Shown here in pieces: positions 23,103-31,391 of a stretch of DNA of 36,564 bases. Source of the DNA: Actinacidiphila oryziradicis (GTDB lineage Bacteria; Actinomycetota; Actinomycetes; Streptomycetales; Streptomycetaceae). The stretch is taken from positions 1-36,564 of the forward strand of contig NZ_SUMC01000073.1 in assembly GCF_005047355.1 (NCBI RefSeq), read 5' to 3'. A program made the position numbers and the translations under genes. Position 1 is the stretch's first letter; every line of letters begins with the position of its first letter. The notes beneath the pieces were generated by a model. That model was given only the letters and a program-made list of their open reading frames with translations, was not told the DNA's origin and did no database searches.

Positions 23103-23972
23103 TCAGCCGTGACGGGCGGCGAGCGCCGTCGCGAGCCGCCTGGCCTCTTCCACCGCCTGAGTGATGTCGCCGACGGGGAAGAGCGCGTGTCGTACGGTCC
23201 GCTGTGGATCGAGGACGAGGATGCTGCGCTTGAGCCGGAGCTGGCCGGCGCTGCGGAAGGTGGGCAGGCGCAGGGCGGCGGCCAGGCGTAGGTGGGTGTC
23301 CGACAGAAGGGGGTACGGCACCGACTCGGCGTGGGCGAAGGCGGCCTGTTCGTGGGGGAGTTGGGTGCTGACGCCATGGACGGCGATGCCGGAAGCCCGG
23401 AAGGAGGGCCAGGCGTCGCGGAAGAGATGGTTCTCCACGGTGCTTCCGAAGGCGCCGGGGAGGGGGTTGTCCCATGGGATGCCGGTGGCGGGGTAGGTGA
23501 ACAGGACGGTGGCGTCGGCCTCCGGGGCGACGACGTCGCGTATGGTGCCGTCGGCGCCCGGCAGCAGGAGGTCCGCCGGCAGCCGTGTGCCGGTGAGGGC
23601 ATGGACGCGGGCGTGCTCCGCGCCGTCCTCCGTTGCGGTGGCGGTGAGGCTCCCGTCGCCCAGCACCCAGCGGTCGCCCCAGTCCTGCATGGCCACCAGG
23701 AGCGGGAGGAGGGCGAGCCCGGAGTCGGTGAGCAGGTACTCGTAGCGGACCGGGCGGCGCTGGTAGAGGCTGCGGCGCAGCACGCCGCCGGCGACGAGTC
23801 GTCCCAGCCGTTCGGTGAGGACCTTGCGGGACAGTCCCAGTTCGGCGGCGAGGGCGTCGAAGCGTACGTGGCCGCGGGCGATCTCCCGCAGGACCAGGAC
23901 GTTCCACCAGTCAGCCACGATCAGGGCGGCTTGGGCGATACCGCAGGCCGCGTCGGCGTTGTGCATCCTCAT
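23103..23972 (-). CDS. HxlR-type regulator fused to a peroxiredoxin-like domain lacking catalytic cysteines
   Basis: 289 residues from ATG 23972. Residues 8-105 are an HxlR winged helix ('VADWWNVLVLREIARGHVRF', 'AAELGLSRKVLTERLGRLVA', 'RRPVRYEYLLTDSGLALLPL'). Residues about 128-270 are an AhpC-TSA/PrxQ fold ('DATVLFTYPATGIP', 'GSTVENHLFRDAW', 'SVPYPLLSDTHLRLAAAL'). At the site where PrxQ has GCTxEACxFRD this protein has Ser177 and His182, and the only Cys is C10. The domain therefore cannot be a peroxidase; it may sense a ligand or mediate dimerisation. It is transcribed divergently from enolase with an 82-base shared promoter space. Confidence 0.85.
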   Translation of the reverse strand: MRMHNADAACGIAQAALIVADWWNVLVLREIARGHVRFDALAAELGLSRKVLTERLGRLVAGGVLRRSLYQRRPVRYEYLLTDSGLALLPLLVAMQDWGDRWVLGDGSLTATATEDGAEHARVHALTGTRLPADLLLPGADGTIRDVVAPEADATVLFTYPATGIPWDNPLPGAFGSTVENHLFRDAWPSFRASGIAVHGVSTQLPHEQAAFAHAESVPYPLLSDTHLRLAAALRLPTFRSAGQLRLKRSILVLDPQRTVRHALFPVGDITQAVEEARRLATALAARHG

Positions 23973-24054
23973 GCGCCCATAGTAGGTTCCTTTTCGGGAC
24001 TCACTTTGTTTCACGTGGGAACTTATTCCGGATCGAACGTGAGGAGCTGCACCC
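23973..24054. promoter_or_regulatory. divergent promoter region, HxlR-Prx / enolase
   Basis: 82 A/T-richer bases containing GGTTCC (23985) and GTGGGAAC (24016), inversely oriented half-sites, and GAGGAG before the enolase start. A likely place for control by the HxlR-type protein. Confidence 0.4.
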
Positions 24055-25338
24055 ATGACCGCCATCGCCCGCGTCCTCGGCCGCGAGATCATCGACAGCC
24101 GGGGCAACCCCACCGTGGAGGTGGACGTAGAGCTGTCGGACGGCTCGATCGGCCGTGCCGCCGTACCGTCCGGCGCGTCGACCGGCGCTCGGGAGGCGGT
24201 GGAGCTGCGTGACGACGACCCGGCCCGCTTTCACGGCAAGGGAGTCCGCCGGGCCGTCGACGCCGTCAACGAGACCATCGCGGACACCGTGACCGGTCTC
24301 GACGCCGAGAACCAGGCCGCGGTCGACGCGGCGCTGATCGAGCTGGACGGCACTCCCAACAAGGCCCGGCTCGGCGCGAACGCCACCTTGGGCGTCTCGC
24401 TCGCCGTCGCCAAGGCCGCCGCCGCAGCCCATCGGCTGCCGCTGTACCGGTACGTCGGCGGGGTGGACGCGCGGCTGCTGCCCGTGCCGATGATGAACAT
24501 CATCAACGGCGGTGCGCACGCCGACAACCCGCTGGACTTCCAGGAGTTCATGATCGCCCCGATCGGCGCTGCCACCTTCGCCGAGGCCGTACGCATGGGC
24601 TCCGAGGTCTTCCACACCCTGCGCCGGGACCTCATCACCGCCGGTCACAGCACCGGCGTCGGTGACGAGGGCGGGTTCGCGCCCGACCTGCGCACGGCCG
24701 AAGAGGCGCTGGACTTCGTCGTCCGGGCCGTCGAGCGGACCGGCTACAAGCCCGGCGAGGACATCACGATCGTCATGGACCCGGCCACGTCGGAGTTCTT
24801 CCGGGACGGGATCTATGACTACGTGGGCGAGGGCCGCCGCCGCACCCTCGAGGAGCACGTCGACTACCTCGCCGGACTCGTCGCCCGCTACCCGGTCGCC
24901 TCGATCGAGGACCCGATGGCCGAGGACGACCTCGACGGCTGGCGGCTGCTCATGTCCCGGCTCGGGGAGCGCTGCCAGCTCACCGGCGACGACGTGTTCT
25001 GCACCAACGAGACGCTGCTGCGCGAGGGCATCCTGAGCGGTGTCGCCAACTCCATCCTGGTGAAAGTCAACCAGATCGGCACCCTCACCGAGACCCTGGC
25101 CACGGTCGGCACCGCCCACCGGGCGGGCTACACGGTGGTGATGTCGCACCGCTCCGGCGAGACCGAGGACACCACGATCGCCGACCTCGCCGTGGCCACC
25201 GGCTGCGGGCAGATCAAGACCGGGTCGATGTCACGCTCCGACCGGACCGCCAAGTACAACCAGCTCATCCGCATCGAAGAGGAACTGGGCGCCCAGGCCC
25301 GGTACGCGGGCAGGGAGGCCCTCGGTCTGCGCCGGTAG
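24055..25338 (+). CDS. eno: enolase (phosphopyruvate hydratase)
   Basis: 427 residues, normal length. It interconverts 2-phosphoglycerate and phosphoenolpyruvate in glycolysis. Landmarks: 'REIIDSRGNPTVEVDVEL', 'VPSGASTGAREAVELRD', 'GVGDEGGFAPDL' (catalytic Glu), 'SIEDPMAEDD' (Mg2+ ligands), 'ILVKVNQIGTLTE' (catalytic Lys), 'MSHRSGETEDTTIADLAVAT'. RBS GAGGAG 9 bases before ATG 24055. The 3' end converges on the second M24 gene, 13 bases away. In this accessory context it is probably a second enolase besides the housekeeping copy, perhaps tied to the divergent regulator. Confidence 0.97.
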   Translation: MTAIARVLGREIIDSRGNPTVEVDVELSDGSIGRAAVPSGASTGAREAVELRDDDPARFHGKGVRRAVDAVNETIADTVTGLDAENQAAVDAALIELDGTPNKARLGANATLGVSLAVAKAAAAAHRLPLYRYVGGVDARLLPVPMMNIINGGAHADNPLDFQEFMIAPIGAATFAEAVRMGSEVFHTLRRDLITAGHSTGVGDEGGFAPDLRTAEEALDFVVRAVERTGYKPGEDITIVMDPATSEFFRDGIYDYVGEGRRRTLEEHVDYLAGLVARYPVASIEDPMAEDDLDGWRLLMSRLGERCQLTGDDVFCTNETLLREGILSGVANSILVKVNQIGTLTETLATVGTAHRAGYTVVMSHRSGETEDTTIADLAVATGCGQIKTGSMSRSDRTAKYNQLIRIEEELGAQARYAGREALGLRR

Positions 25339-25351
25339 GCCGCAGCCGACG

Positions 25352-26041
25352 TCAGCCGAGGTCGAGGAGTTCCTCGTGGAAACCGCCGAAGCCGCGCTCG
25401 CGGTCGACGAGGTGGATTTCCAGGATCCAGTGGCAATGCCGTCCGGCCCGGTCGGGGCGGCGCATGGGCCGGTCGCTGCCGGGGGCGATGTACGACGCGA
25501 TCTCGTCGCCGTTGATCTTCTCGTGCGGGAACTCCCCAACCAGGTGCCCGGAGTGCGGGCCCCCGTACTCCCAGCCCGCCTCTTCGGTGAGCCGTACGAC
25601 CTCGGCGAACAGCTGCTCGCCGGTGATGTCCGGCTGGGCTTCGAAGTAGCGCCGCCCGGCGGCGAAGACCTTGGGCAGGTCGTCGCGCAGTCGGTGCTTG
25701 ACCGGGTCGTCGCCGAGCACGAACGTCCGCCCGAAGTCGGCCTCCCACTCCTCGAAGAGGGGGCCGAAGTCGGCGAAGACGATGTCGTCCGCCTCGATGA
25801 TCCGGTCCGGGGGATTGCTCCGGTACGGGTGGAGGGTGTTGGGCCCGGAGCGGACGACCCGCTTGTGCCAGAAGCGCTTCACGCCGAACATCTCGTTCGC
25901 CAGATCGCGAATCCGGTCACTGACCGCCCGCTCGCCTTGGCCCGGGGCGATCAGACCGCGAGTGTCGACCTCAGCGAACAGCTCGGAGGCTTTCGCCTGG
26001 GCGTCCAGCAACCGCGCTGCGCGCGTGGATTCATCGTGCAT
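25352..26041 (-). CDS. M24-family metallopeptidase-like protein (paralogue 2)
   Basis: 229 residues from ATG 26041, chosen because the N-terminus 'HDESTRAARLLDAQAKASEL' then matches paralogue 1; the frame is open upstream. The same fold motifs are present: 'FADFGPLFEEWEADFGRTFV', 'PHSGHLVGEFPHE', 'HCHWILEIHLVDRERGFGGF'. Most of the length is identical or similar to the protein from 22333-23028. It converges with enolase. Confidence 0.82.
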   Translation of the reverse strand: MHDESTRAARLLDAQAKASELFAEVDTRGLIAPGQGERAVSDRIRDLANEMFGVKRFWHKRVVRSGPNTLHPYRSNPPDRIIEADDIVFADFGPLFEEWEADFGRTFVLGDDPVKHRLRDDLPKVFAAGRRYFEAQPDITGEQLFAEVVRLTEEAGWEYGGPHSGHLVGEFPHEKINGDEIASYIAPGSDRPMRRPDRAGRHCHWILEIHLVDRERGFGGFHEELLDLG

Positions 26042-26103
26042 ACGGCTGACCGTAAGTGTCCGGCCCGCCGCCGGGCAAGGGTATTCGGCCGCCACGCCCC
26101 AGG

Positions 26104-27125
26104 TCAGGGCTGTAGCCGCTGCCATGCCCATCCAATGGCCTCACGGTCGTAGCGCAGCCGCCGGTGCAGCCGGTCCGGGCTGCCATACCAGAACTCCAGG
26201 TTCTCCGGGACGAGCCGGTAGCCCGTCCATTCCTCCGGCCGCCGGACCTCACCGCCCTCCGCCAGCAGCGCGCGGGCGTGGCGGCGCAGGGCGGCCTCGT
26301 CGTCGAGCGGCCGGCTCTGCCGCGACACGGCCGACGTGGCCCGCGCCTCGCCGGGCCTCCTGGTGAACAGTGCGTCGGACTGCTCGGCGGTCAGCGTCTC
26401 TACGGGGCCCGCCACGGATAGCTGCTGAAGTGTCTCCCGCCAGTAGAAGGTCTTCGACGCCCTCGGCCGGGCCGCGAGGTCCGTGCCCTTGCGGCTGCCC
26501 CGGAAGCTGGTGAAGACCAGGCCGCGTCCGTCGAACTCCTTGGCCAGCAGCACCCGCGTGGACGGCCGCCCGGCCTCGTCGACGGTCGCTAGCACGGCGG
26601 CGTACGGCTCGCGCACCCCGCGCCAGGCGGCGCTGTCCAGCCACTGGCGCAGCAAGCCCAGGCCGACCCCGGCCGCCGAGTCCTCGCCCGCCCGCCGGAT
26701 GTGCCTGCCCGGCACGGGATCCGCCGCGGCCACCCAACGGCCCTCGCGCACCGCACACTCCACCGGCACAACAGCACACGCCCCCGGCGGCACCGGAGCC
26801 CCGGTGGAGATCTCCACCGCCTCCGCCGCCGCTAGCGACCCGCCCTCCCACATTCCGCCTGCCCGCACAGTTCCTCGCAGCATCCAGGGTCCTGGTCCCG
26901 CCACCGCGTAGCCGTCCATGGCCGCCGTATGGAAGGCCGGCAGCGGATGCCGCGTCCGCAGCTCCTCGGCGAGCGTCAGTCCGACGGCGCGGGCCAGCGG
27001 CACACTGAGACTCCCCAGCGGGCGGGAGGCGACGTGCGCCAGCTCCCGCGCACGTCCCCAGGGCACATCCCGGCAGGCGGATACGGCGCCGGTTCTGCGG
27101 CGGTCGCGGTCGTCACAAGAGCCAT
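26104..27125 (-). CDS. fusion of MoeA N-terminal part with pyridoxamine-phosphate-oxidase-like domain, one frameshift near the start
   Basis: The N-terminal half matches MoeA (molybdopterin molybdotransferase) domains: 'LGSLSVPLARAVGLTLAEEL', 'PLPAFHTAAMDGYAV', 'VEISTGAPVPPGACAVVPVE', 'GRHIRRAGEDSAAG'. There it stops, before the MoeA catalytic core, and passes in frame into a PNPOx-fold sequence: 'LLRQWLDSAAWRGVREPYAA', 'VLATVDEAGRPSTRVLLAKE', 'FTSFRGSRKGTDLAARPRAS', 'YRLVPENLEFWYGSPDRLHR'. The natural start is probably ATG 27125 ('MALVTTATAAEPAPYPPA'), after which one base is missing near 27078. The fused protein could retain FMN-dependent oxidase activity but not MoeA activity. Confidence 0.7.
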
Positions 27126-27266
27126 GACGACACCGTGCCGCGGCCTCTTTTCCTTCTGCGGCACATGACGTTGCCACCGTGCACCGGTGCGCTCACCTCC
27201 GGCGTGCCCGAACGGTGAGTTCCTTTCGCCATGGGGCGTGTCGGCCGGGTCGTCTCGTGCGTGCCG

Positions 27267-28555
27267 TCAGCTGGCGCGGACGGCACGGGCCAGGAAGTGG
27301 TGCGGGGCGTCTTCGTAGTCGGCCAAGTGCCAACCCGCAGCGCGCAGTGCGGGCCGCAGGTTGGGCTCGGCCAGGGGGTCGTCGGGGCTGAGGGGGCGGC
27401 CGTGCCGGGCGGCGCGTTCGGCGCGGCCGGAGGGGTGGAAGAGCAGGAGAGTGCCGCCGGACGCGGTCACCCGGGCCCATTCGCGCAGAGCGGTCCGGGG
27501 CTCTGGGAGGTGGTTGAGCAGCCCGGTGCTGAAGATCCCGTCGACCGTGCTGGGAGCCAGCGGCAGGCGGTGGCAGTCGGCCAGCAGCAGCTCGGCCAGG
27601 CTCCTGCGTTCGGCCCGTGCGGCGGCGTCAAGCATCGCCGCGGTGAGATCGATGCCCAGGACGAAGCCCTTGGCACCCACCTCGGCGCGCAGCGCGGGCA
27701 GCGCCCGGCCGGTGCCGCAGCCCAGGTCCAGCGCCCTCTGCCCGGGACCCAGCCCCATCCGGGCGACGGCCGCGTCGTAGGCCGGACCGTCGGCGGCGAA
27801 CGGTTCCTCCCAGGCGTCGGCCATGGGCGTGAAGAACGAGCGGATCGCGGTGTGCCCGGCACGGTTCGCCACCAGCGCGGCGAAGCGCTCCAGCACCCGG
27901 TCCCGGTACGGAGCCAGTGCCGCCAGCTCGTGCGGCGCGGCCTCCCGCAGCCCCGGCGCGGAAGCCGCCTCCTCCGGAAACGCTGCCGCAAACGCGTCCA
28001 CCGCGCCGGTGTCAACCTCCAGATGGAACTGGAGCCCCCACGCTGCTCCGCCGACCCGGAACGCCTGCACCGGATACCGGTGGCAGGAGGCCAGCAGCTT
28101 CGCCCCGGCCGGGAGATCCATGGTGTCGCCGTGCCAGTGCAGCACCCTCAGCCGTTCCGGCATCCCCGCGAACAGCACGTCCCGGTCAGCCGCGCCCCCA
28201 GCCGCACCGGCCCCCAACCGACCTGAAGGCCCGTCCCCGGACGGGCCGTACCGCCCGCGGCCACCGCCAGCAACTGCGCGCCCAGACACACACCCAGCAC
28301 CGGGACCTGCGCCGCCAGCGCCGCCCGCAGCAGCTCCAGCTCCGCGCCCTGGGTGGGAAAGCCGTCGTCGCGGTACGCGGACATCGGCCCGCCCATCACC
28401 ACCAGCGCCTCGACCCCGGTCAGGTCTTCCGGCACCGGGTCCCCCGCCCAGACCCGGCACACCCGCATTCCCAGGCCCGCCGCCTCCAGCGCCGTGCCGA
28501 TCGCGTACGGACCCTCTCCCGGCACGTGCTGAACCACCAGAACGCCCACAGCCAC
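27267..28555 (-). CDS. class I glutamine amidotransferase fused to SAM methyltransferase, one frameshift
   Basis: From GTG 28555 a GATase domain: 'VEALVVMGGPMSAYRDDGFP', nucleophile Cys in 'PVLGVCLGAQLLAVAAGG', His in 'LHWHGDTMDLP', His-Glu in 'WGLQFHLEVDTG'. One C is missing near 28195, in the middle of this domain. After 'FAALVANR' the frame passes directly into a class I methyltransferase: 'TAIRSFFTPMADAWEEPFAA', motif I 'ALDLGCGTGRALPALRAEVG', 'LADCHRLPLAPSTVDGIFST', 'WARVTASGGTLLLFHPSG'. Both domains look complete. Whether the fusion is real or arises from a lost stop is open; the substrate is unknown. Confidence 0.75.
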
Positions 28556-28631
28556 CCCGATCCGCAGATGCAACCTTCTGGGCTGCGATCTCACTGTACG
28601 TGCGTATCCATACCTGCGTCCTGCCTCGTGT

Positions 28632-29032
28632 ATGCGGTCCCTCGGGTCACGCATACCAGCGTGGCCGTGCGCTGCGGAGAGCGCGGAATCCGCCCGCAGG
28701 CTCGTGCGCACCGCCTTGGCTGCCTGGGGTCTGGAGCGCCTGCTGGACGACGGCATTCTCATCGTCACGGAGCTGGTGGCCAACGCCGTTCAGCACACCG
28801 AAGGCCGGCGCATCCGGGTTTCCATCTCCAGCCCCAGCGAGAACTACGTACGGATCGGTGTCGTGGACAAGTCCCGCACGATGCCCGTCCGCCGGGTGGC
28901 GGATGACAACGACGTTCGCGGGCGCGGCCTGGCCTTGGTGGACGCGTTGACCAGCCGGTGGGGCACCGACCGCGTCCCGTGGGGCAAGGCGTCTGGGGCG
29001 AGTTGAAGTGCGGGGGCGCCCAGCGACCGTAG
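28632..29032 (+). CDS. anti-sigma-type ATP-binding protein (HATPase_c_2)
   Basis: A single GHKL ATPase domain as in RsbW/SpoIIAB-like proteins of streptomycetes: 'ESARRLVRTALAAWGLERLL', 'VTELVANAVQHTEGRRIRVS' (N box) and 'DDNDVRGRGLALVDALTSRW' (G box). Such proteins bind sigma or anti-anti-sigma factors. As written it stops at 29006 ('GKASGAS'). Loss of one base near 28988 explains this, because the next frame continues 'VWGELKCGGAQRP' to a stop at 29032. Transcribed divergently from the amidotransferase gene. Confidence 0.8.
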
Positions 29033-29046
29033 ATCGCAAGCCGTGG

Positions 29047-29214
29047 GTGAGCGATCAGGTGCACGATGAGGACGCCGCCCGCTCGGGCATCGTCACCGAC
29101 GTGCGCAGCGGCACGTACGTGATCCGTCCGCTCCAGGGACCCGGCGAGTGGACCTCTGAAGACTCGAAGAAGTTGACCACCGTCGTGCCTCGCGAGGAGC
29201 GGCAGGACGCCTGA
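29047..29214 (+). CDS. small hypothetical protein
   Basis: 55 residues from GTG 29047: 'SDQVHDEDAARSGIVTDVRS' then 'GTYVIRPLQGPGEWTSEDSK'. This type of short protein often follows anti-sigma-type ATPase genes in streptomycetes (from memory of gene order). Alternative start at 29008 would add 13 residues. Function unknown. Confidence 0.5.
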   Translation: MSDQVHDEDAARSGIVTDVRSGTYVIRPLQGPGEWTSEDSKKLTTVVPREERQDA

Positions 29215-29361
29215 CTCCCGCCCGGCCCTGGTGGGTCTGCCGCCGCATCAATGACCCGGCGCAGCGGCAGCCCGACCCGGAACCAGGGCGGGGCTCCATC
29301 CCTGTACGACTGCCACTAACAGCGAAGCAGGGAACGGCCCCCGATACTCGTGGAGGCATCC

Positions 29362-29740
29362 ATGACCGTACTGCCCAGCTCCACACCAAGCACCTCCACC
29401 CTCAACCGGCCCAGCGTTCCAGACCTGTTCGATGACGCGGCCGAGCAGATCCACCAGGCAGCCGCCGACCTGTGGCCCGGCCAACTGGTCGTCCTGGACC
29501 AGCACGTGCCCAGCGTCACCAGCTATGTCCACCGCGTCCGCGTCGGTGACCAGCAGCTGTACGCCAAGGTCCCGTATCTCGGCGTGTCCTTGGTATCCCT
29601 GCTGCGTGGTGCCTGCGGCGGCTGGCCCGAGATCGTCGCCAAGCAGCAGGCGTATGCCGAGCGGTCCGACAACCTGGCCGAGCGGGAGGCGAATCAGCTC
29701 AGACTCCTCCACCACCTGGGCCGCCGCCAGGTCTATCCCC
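29362..29740 (+). pseudogene. N-terminal part of a phosphotransferase-like gene
   Basis: ATG 29362 has GGAGG 6 bases upstream. The sequence 'PSVPDLFDDAAEQIHQAAAD', 'HVPSVTSYVHRVRVGDQQLY' and 'EANQLRLLHHLGRRQVYPLA' resembles the start of aminoglycoside/choline-kinase-type phosphotransferases (nucleotide-binding Lys in 'LYAKVPYLG'). After about 'YPLAGA' the kinase similarity ends and a GNAT fragment begins in another frame. The catalytic lobe is lost. Confidence 0.5.
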
Positions 29741-29752
29741 TGGCCGGCGCAG

Positions 29753-29974
29753 GGCACCGGCGTTGTGGGGACGCTGCTGGACGCGGTGACCGCGGGCGCG
29801 CCCGGTGGTCGGTGCTGGCCGCTGACGTCGGTGCTCGCCGAGCGGACGACCCAGTTTTACCGGCGGCTGGGCTGGTGCCAGGCCACCCACCTCGCCCCCG
29901 AGGGCAGGGGCCTGGCTGTTTACCTCGGCCCTCGCCATCCGGCCCGGGATCAGGTGCCGGTAGTAGCGGTGTAG
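29753..29974 (+). pseudogene. GNAT acetyltransferase C-terminal fragment (copy B)
   Basis: Frame reads 'GTGVVGTLLDAVTAGAPGGR', 'CWPLTSVLAERTTQFYRRLG', 'WCQATHLAPEGRGLAVYLGP' and stops at 29974. 'GTGVVGTLLDAV' is the acetyl-CoA loop helix and 'FYRRLGW' the usual GNAT end. The N-terminus is replaced by the phosphotransferase piece. Its last part is the same sequence family as the scrap at 2190-2300. Confidence 0.65.
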
Positions 29975-30203
29975 CGGGCGGAAACGTCGGTCCAGTTGAC
30001 GAGGTCCCAGCGTTTGGTGACGTAGTCGGGGCGGACGTTCTTGTACTGCAGGTAGTAGGCGTGCTCCCAGGCGTCGAAGGCCAGCAGGGGAGTGGTGCCC
30101 TGGCCGATGTTGCCGTGGTGGTCGTAGACCTGCTCGACGATCAAGCGCTTGCCGAGCGGTTCCCAGGCCAGGACGCCCCAGCCGGAGCTCTGGACGCCGG
30201 TCG
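29950..30203 (-). pseudogene. Fe/Mn-type superoxide dismutase, C-terminal fragment
   Basis: Minus frame: 'SSGWGVLAWEPLGKRLIVEQ', 'VYDHHGNIGQGTTPLLAFDA', 'WEHAYYLQYKNVRPDYVTKR', 'WDLVNWTDVSARY'. It includes the metal-binding 'DAWEHAYY' (Asp and His). The N-terminal half with the other two His ligands is gone, cut at the transposase junction at about 30203. It resembles SodF of streptomycetes. Confidence 0.9.
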
Positions 30204-30455
30204 GTGCTGGCCGACTTCCGAGATCGCCTCGCGCAGAGCGACCGATCCGACCGCCTGCTCAACCTCGCACTGGCCCGGATCAAGGAGGCCGGGCTGGTGC
30301 ACGAGCGCACCCTGCAGCGCACCGATTCCACCCATGTCCTCGGCGCTGTTCGCGACCTGACCCGGCTCGAGCTGGTCACCGAGGCCGTGCGCAGCGCGCT
30401 GGAAGAGATCGCCCGCACAGCGCCGCACCTCCTGGCCGGCCTGGTCGACGAGGCC
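30204..30455 (+). pseudogene. IS1182-type transposase fragment
   Basis: Plus frame 'LADFRDRLAQSDRSDRLLNL', 'ALARIKEAGLVHERTLQRTD', 'STHVLGAVRDLTRLELVTEA' is the DDE region around the first catalytic Asp ('QRTDSTHVL') of IS1182-family transposases. It is cut on both sides: left by the sod fragment, right by another transposase tail at about 30455. Confidence 0.8.
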
Positions 30456-30774
30456 CCTCACCGTTGCCTGGTACTCGCTACACGGCCACCACCCCGGCGA
30501 CGCCGCCCACCGCCCCGAGCGCGCGCTCTGGTACACGACCAAGACCGACCCGTCACTGTCCGACATGGTCGCCAAGCTCCGCCGCACGGTCATCGCCGCC
30601 CGATTTCTGCCCACCCGGCCTGCCCACCCGGCCTGCCCACCCGGCCTGCCCACCCGGCCTGCCCACCCGGCCTGCCCACCCGGCCTGCCCACCCGGCCTG
30701 GCCAGCCCACCGACCAGGAAATCCGCGCCGTCCAGCAGGCATGGGCCGACGCCAGCCTCGACTACACCGCGTGA
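30456..30774 (+). pseudogene. IS701-like transposase C-terminal end with repeat expansion
   Basis: Frame reads 'TVAWYSLHGHHPGD', 'RPERALWYTTKTDPSLSDMV', 'AKLRRTVIAARF', then a low-complexity insert and 'PTDQEIRAVQQAWADASLDY', the typical end of IS701-type transposases in actinomycetes. The insert is created by seven tandem 13-bp repeats. No catalytic domain remains. Confidence 0.65.
30610..30700 (+). repeat. seven perfect tandem copies of a 13-bp unit
   Basis: CCCACCCGGCCTG repeats seven times without a mismatch (91 bp), followed by GCC. Because 13 is not a multiple of 3, three units encode 13 residues ('PTRPAHPACPPGL'). Six extra units add 78 bases, exactly 26 codons, so the frame is kept. 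Confidence 0.97.
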
Positions 30775-31107
30775 ACACTCAGGTCCGTCAGAACGTCGAA
30801 AGTCGAGAGGCAGGACGCTGGTTCATATCGATCACCGATCTGACTGGACTCGGGAACCGCGTTCTTGCGCACCTGCGGTTGGCCTGCCGTACCGCGTGCG
30901 GTTGCGCCTGCCGCGGTCGCCAACCGGTAGTCGAACCTCGCGGGCCCCGACGCGCACCCAACCCGGCCGCGACCAGCCTGCCGGCTGCGGCGCCGGGGAT
31001 GGGGGACGGCGGTCAGATGCCTACGGGGCGCGGTCGCTTGCACTTTCTGCGGGGCGAGTTGGTCGCCCGGCGGCCTCTGTCAGTGGCCCGTGGCAGCATT
31101 CCGACCT
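30775..31107. other. about 330 bases with no recognisable gene
   Basis: No family-like frame, repeat or hairpin seen. It probably contains the promoter of the defence operon to the right, but I cannot point to one. Confidence 0.4.
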
Positions 31108-31389
31108 ATGGGTGGCAGAGAGAACAGCGACGAGGCGTACGCTGTCGATCTGTGTGACGAGGTCCTCCGCGAGCAGGGCCTTCGGCAGCACCGGTTCCTC
31201 GACCTTTATGACCGCATGGCCGCCGCGGGGCTGACCCTTGAGACTCCGCTCGCCGATCCGGGCGGTTTCAGCAGCCTCACCCCGCCCTCAGGCAAGGGGC
31301 CGCGCTACTCGGCGGACCCGTACCTCACCCCAGCCGTTTCTCTCGCCGACGCAAGTGCCACGACCAATCCGACCCTCCAGGAGGACTGA
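31108..31389 (+). CDS. small protein at the head of the McrBC-like operon
   Basis: 93 residues from ATG 31108. The N-terminal 'SDEAYAVDLCDEVLREQGLR' 'QHRFLDLYD' resembles the beginning of a streptomycete family of endonuclease-like proteins, but the rest ('SSLTPPSGKGPRYSADPYLT') does not match anything I know. It ends 2 bases before the next start, and the GGAGG for that gene lies inside it, so it is part of the operon. It could be a truncated nuclease or a specificity/immunity partner. Confidence 0.6.
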   Translation: MGGRENSDEAYAVDLCDEVLREQGLRQHRFLDLYDRMAAAGLTLETPLADPGGFSSLTPPSGKGPRYSADPYLTPAVSLADASATTNPTLQED

Positions 31390-31391
31390 AA

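Noticed and set aside
30149..31234. A 361-codon plus frame across the transposase remnants and repeats
   Set aside because: It is Pro/Arg-rich shadow sequence; the transposase motifs lie in the two other frames.
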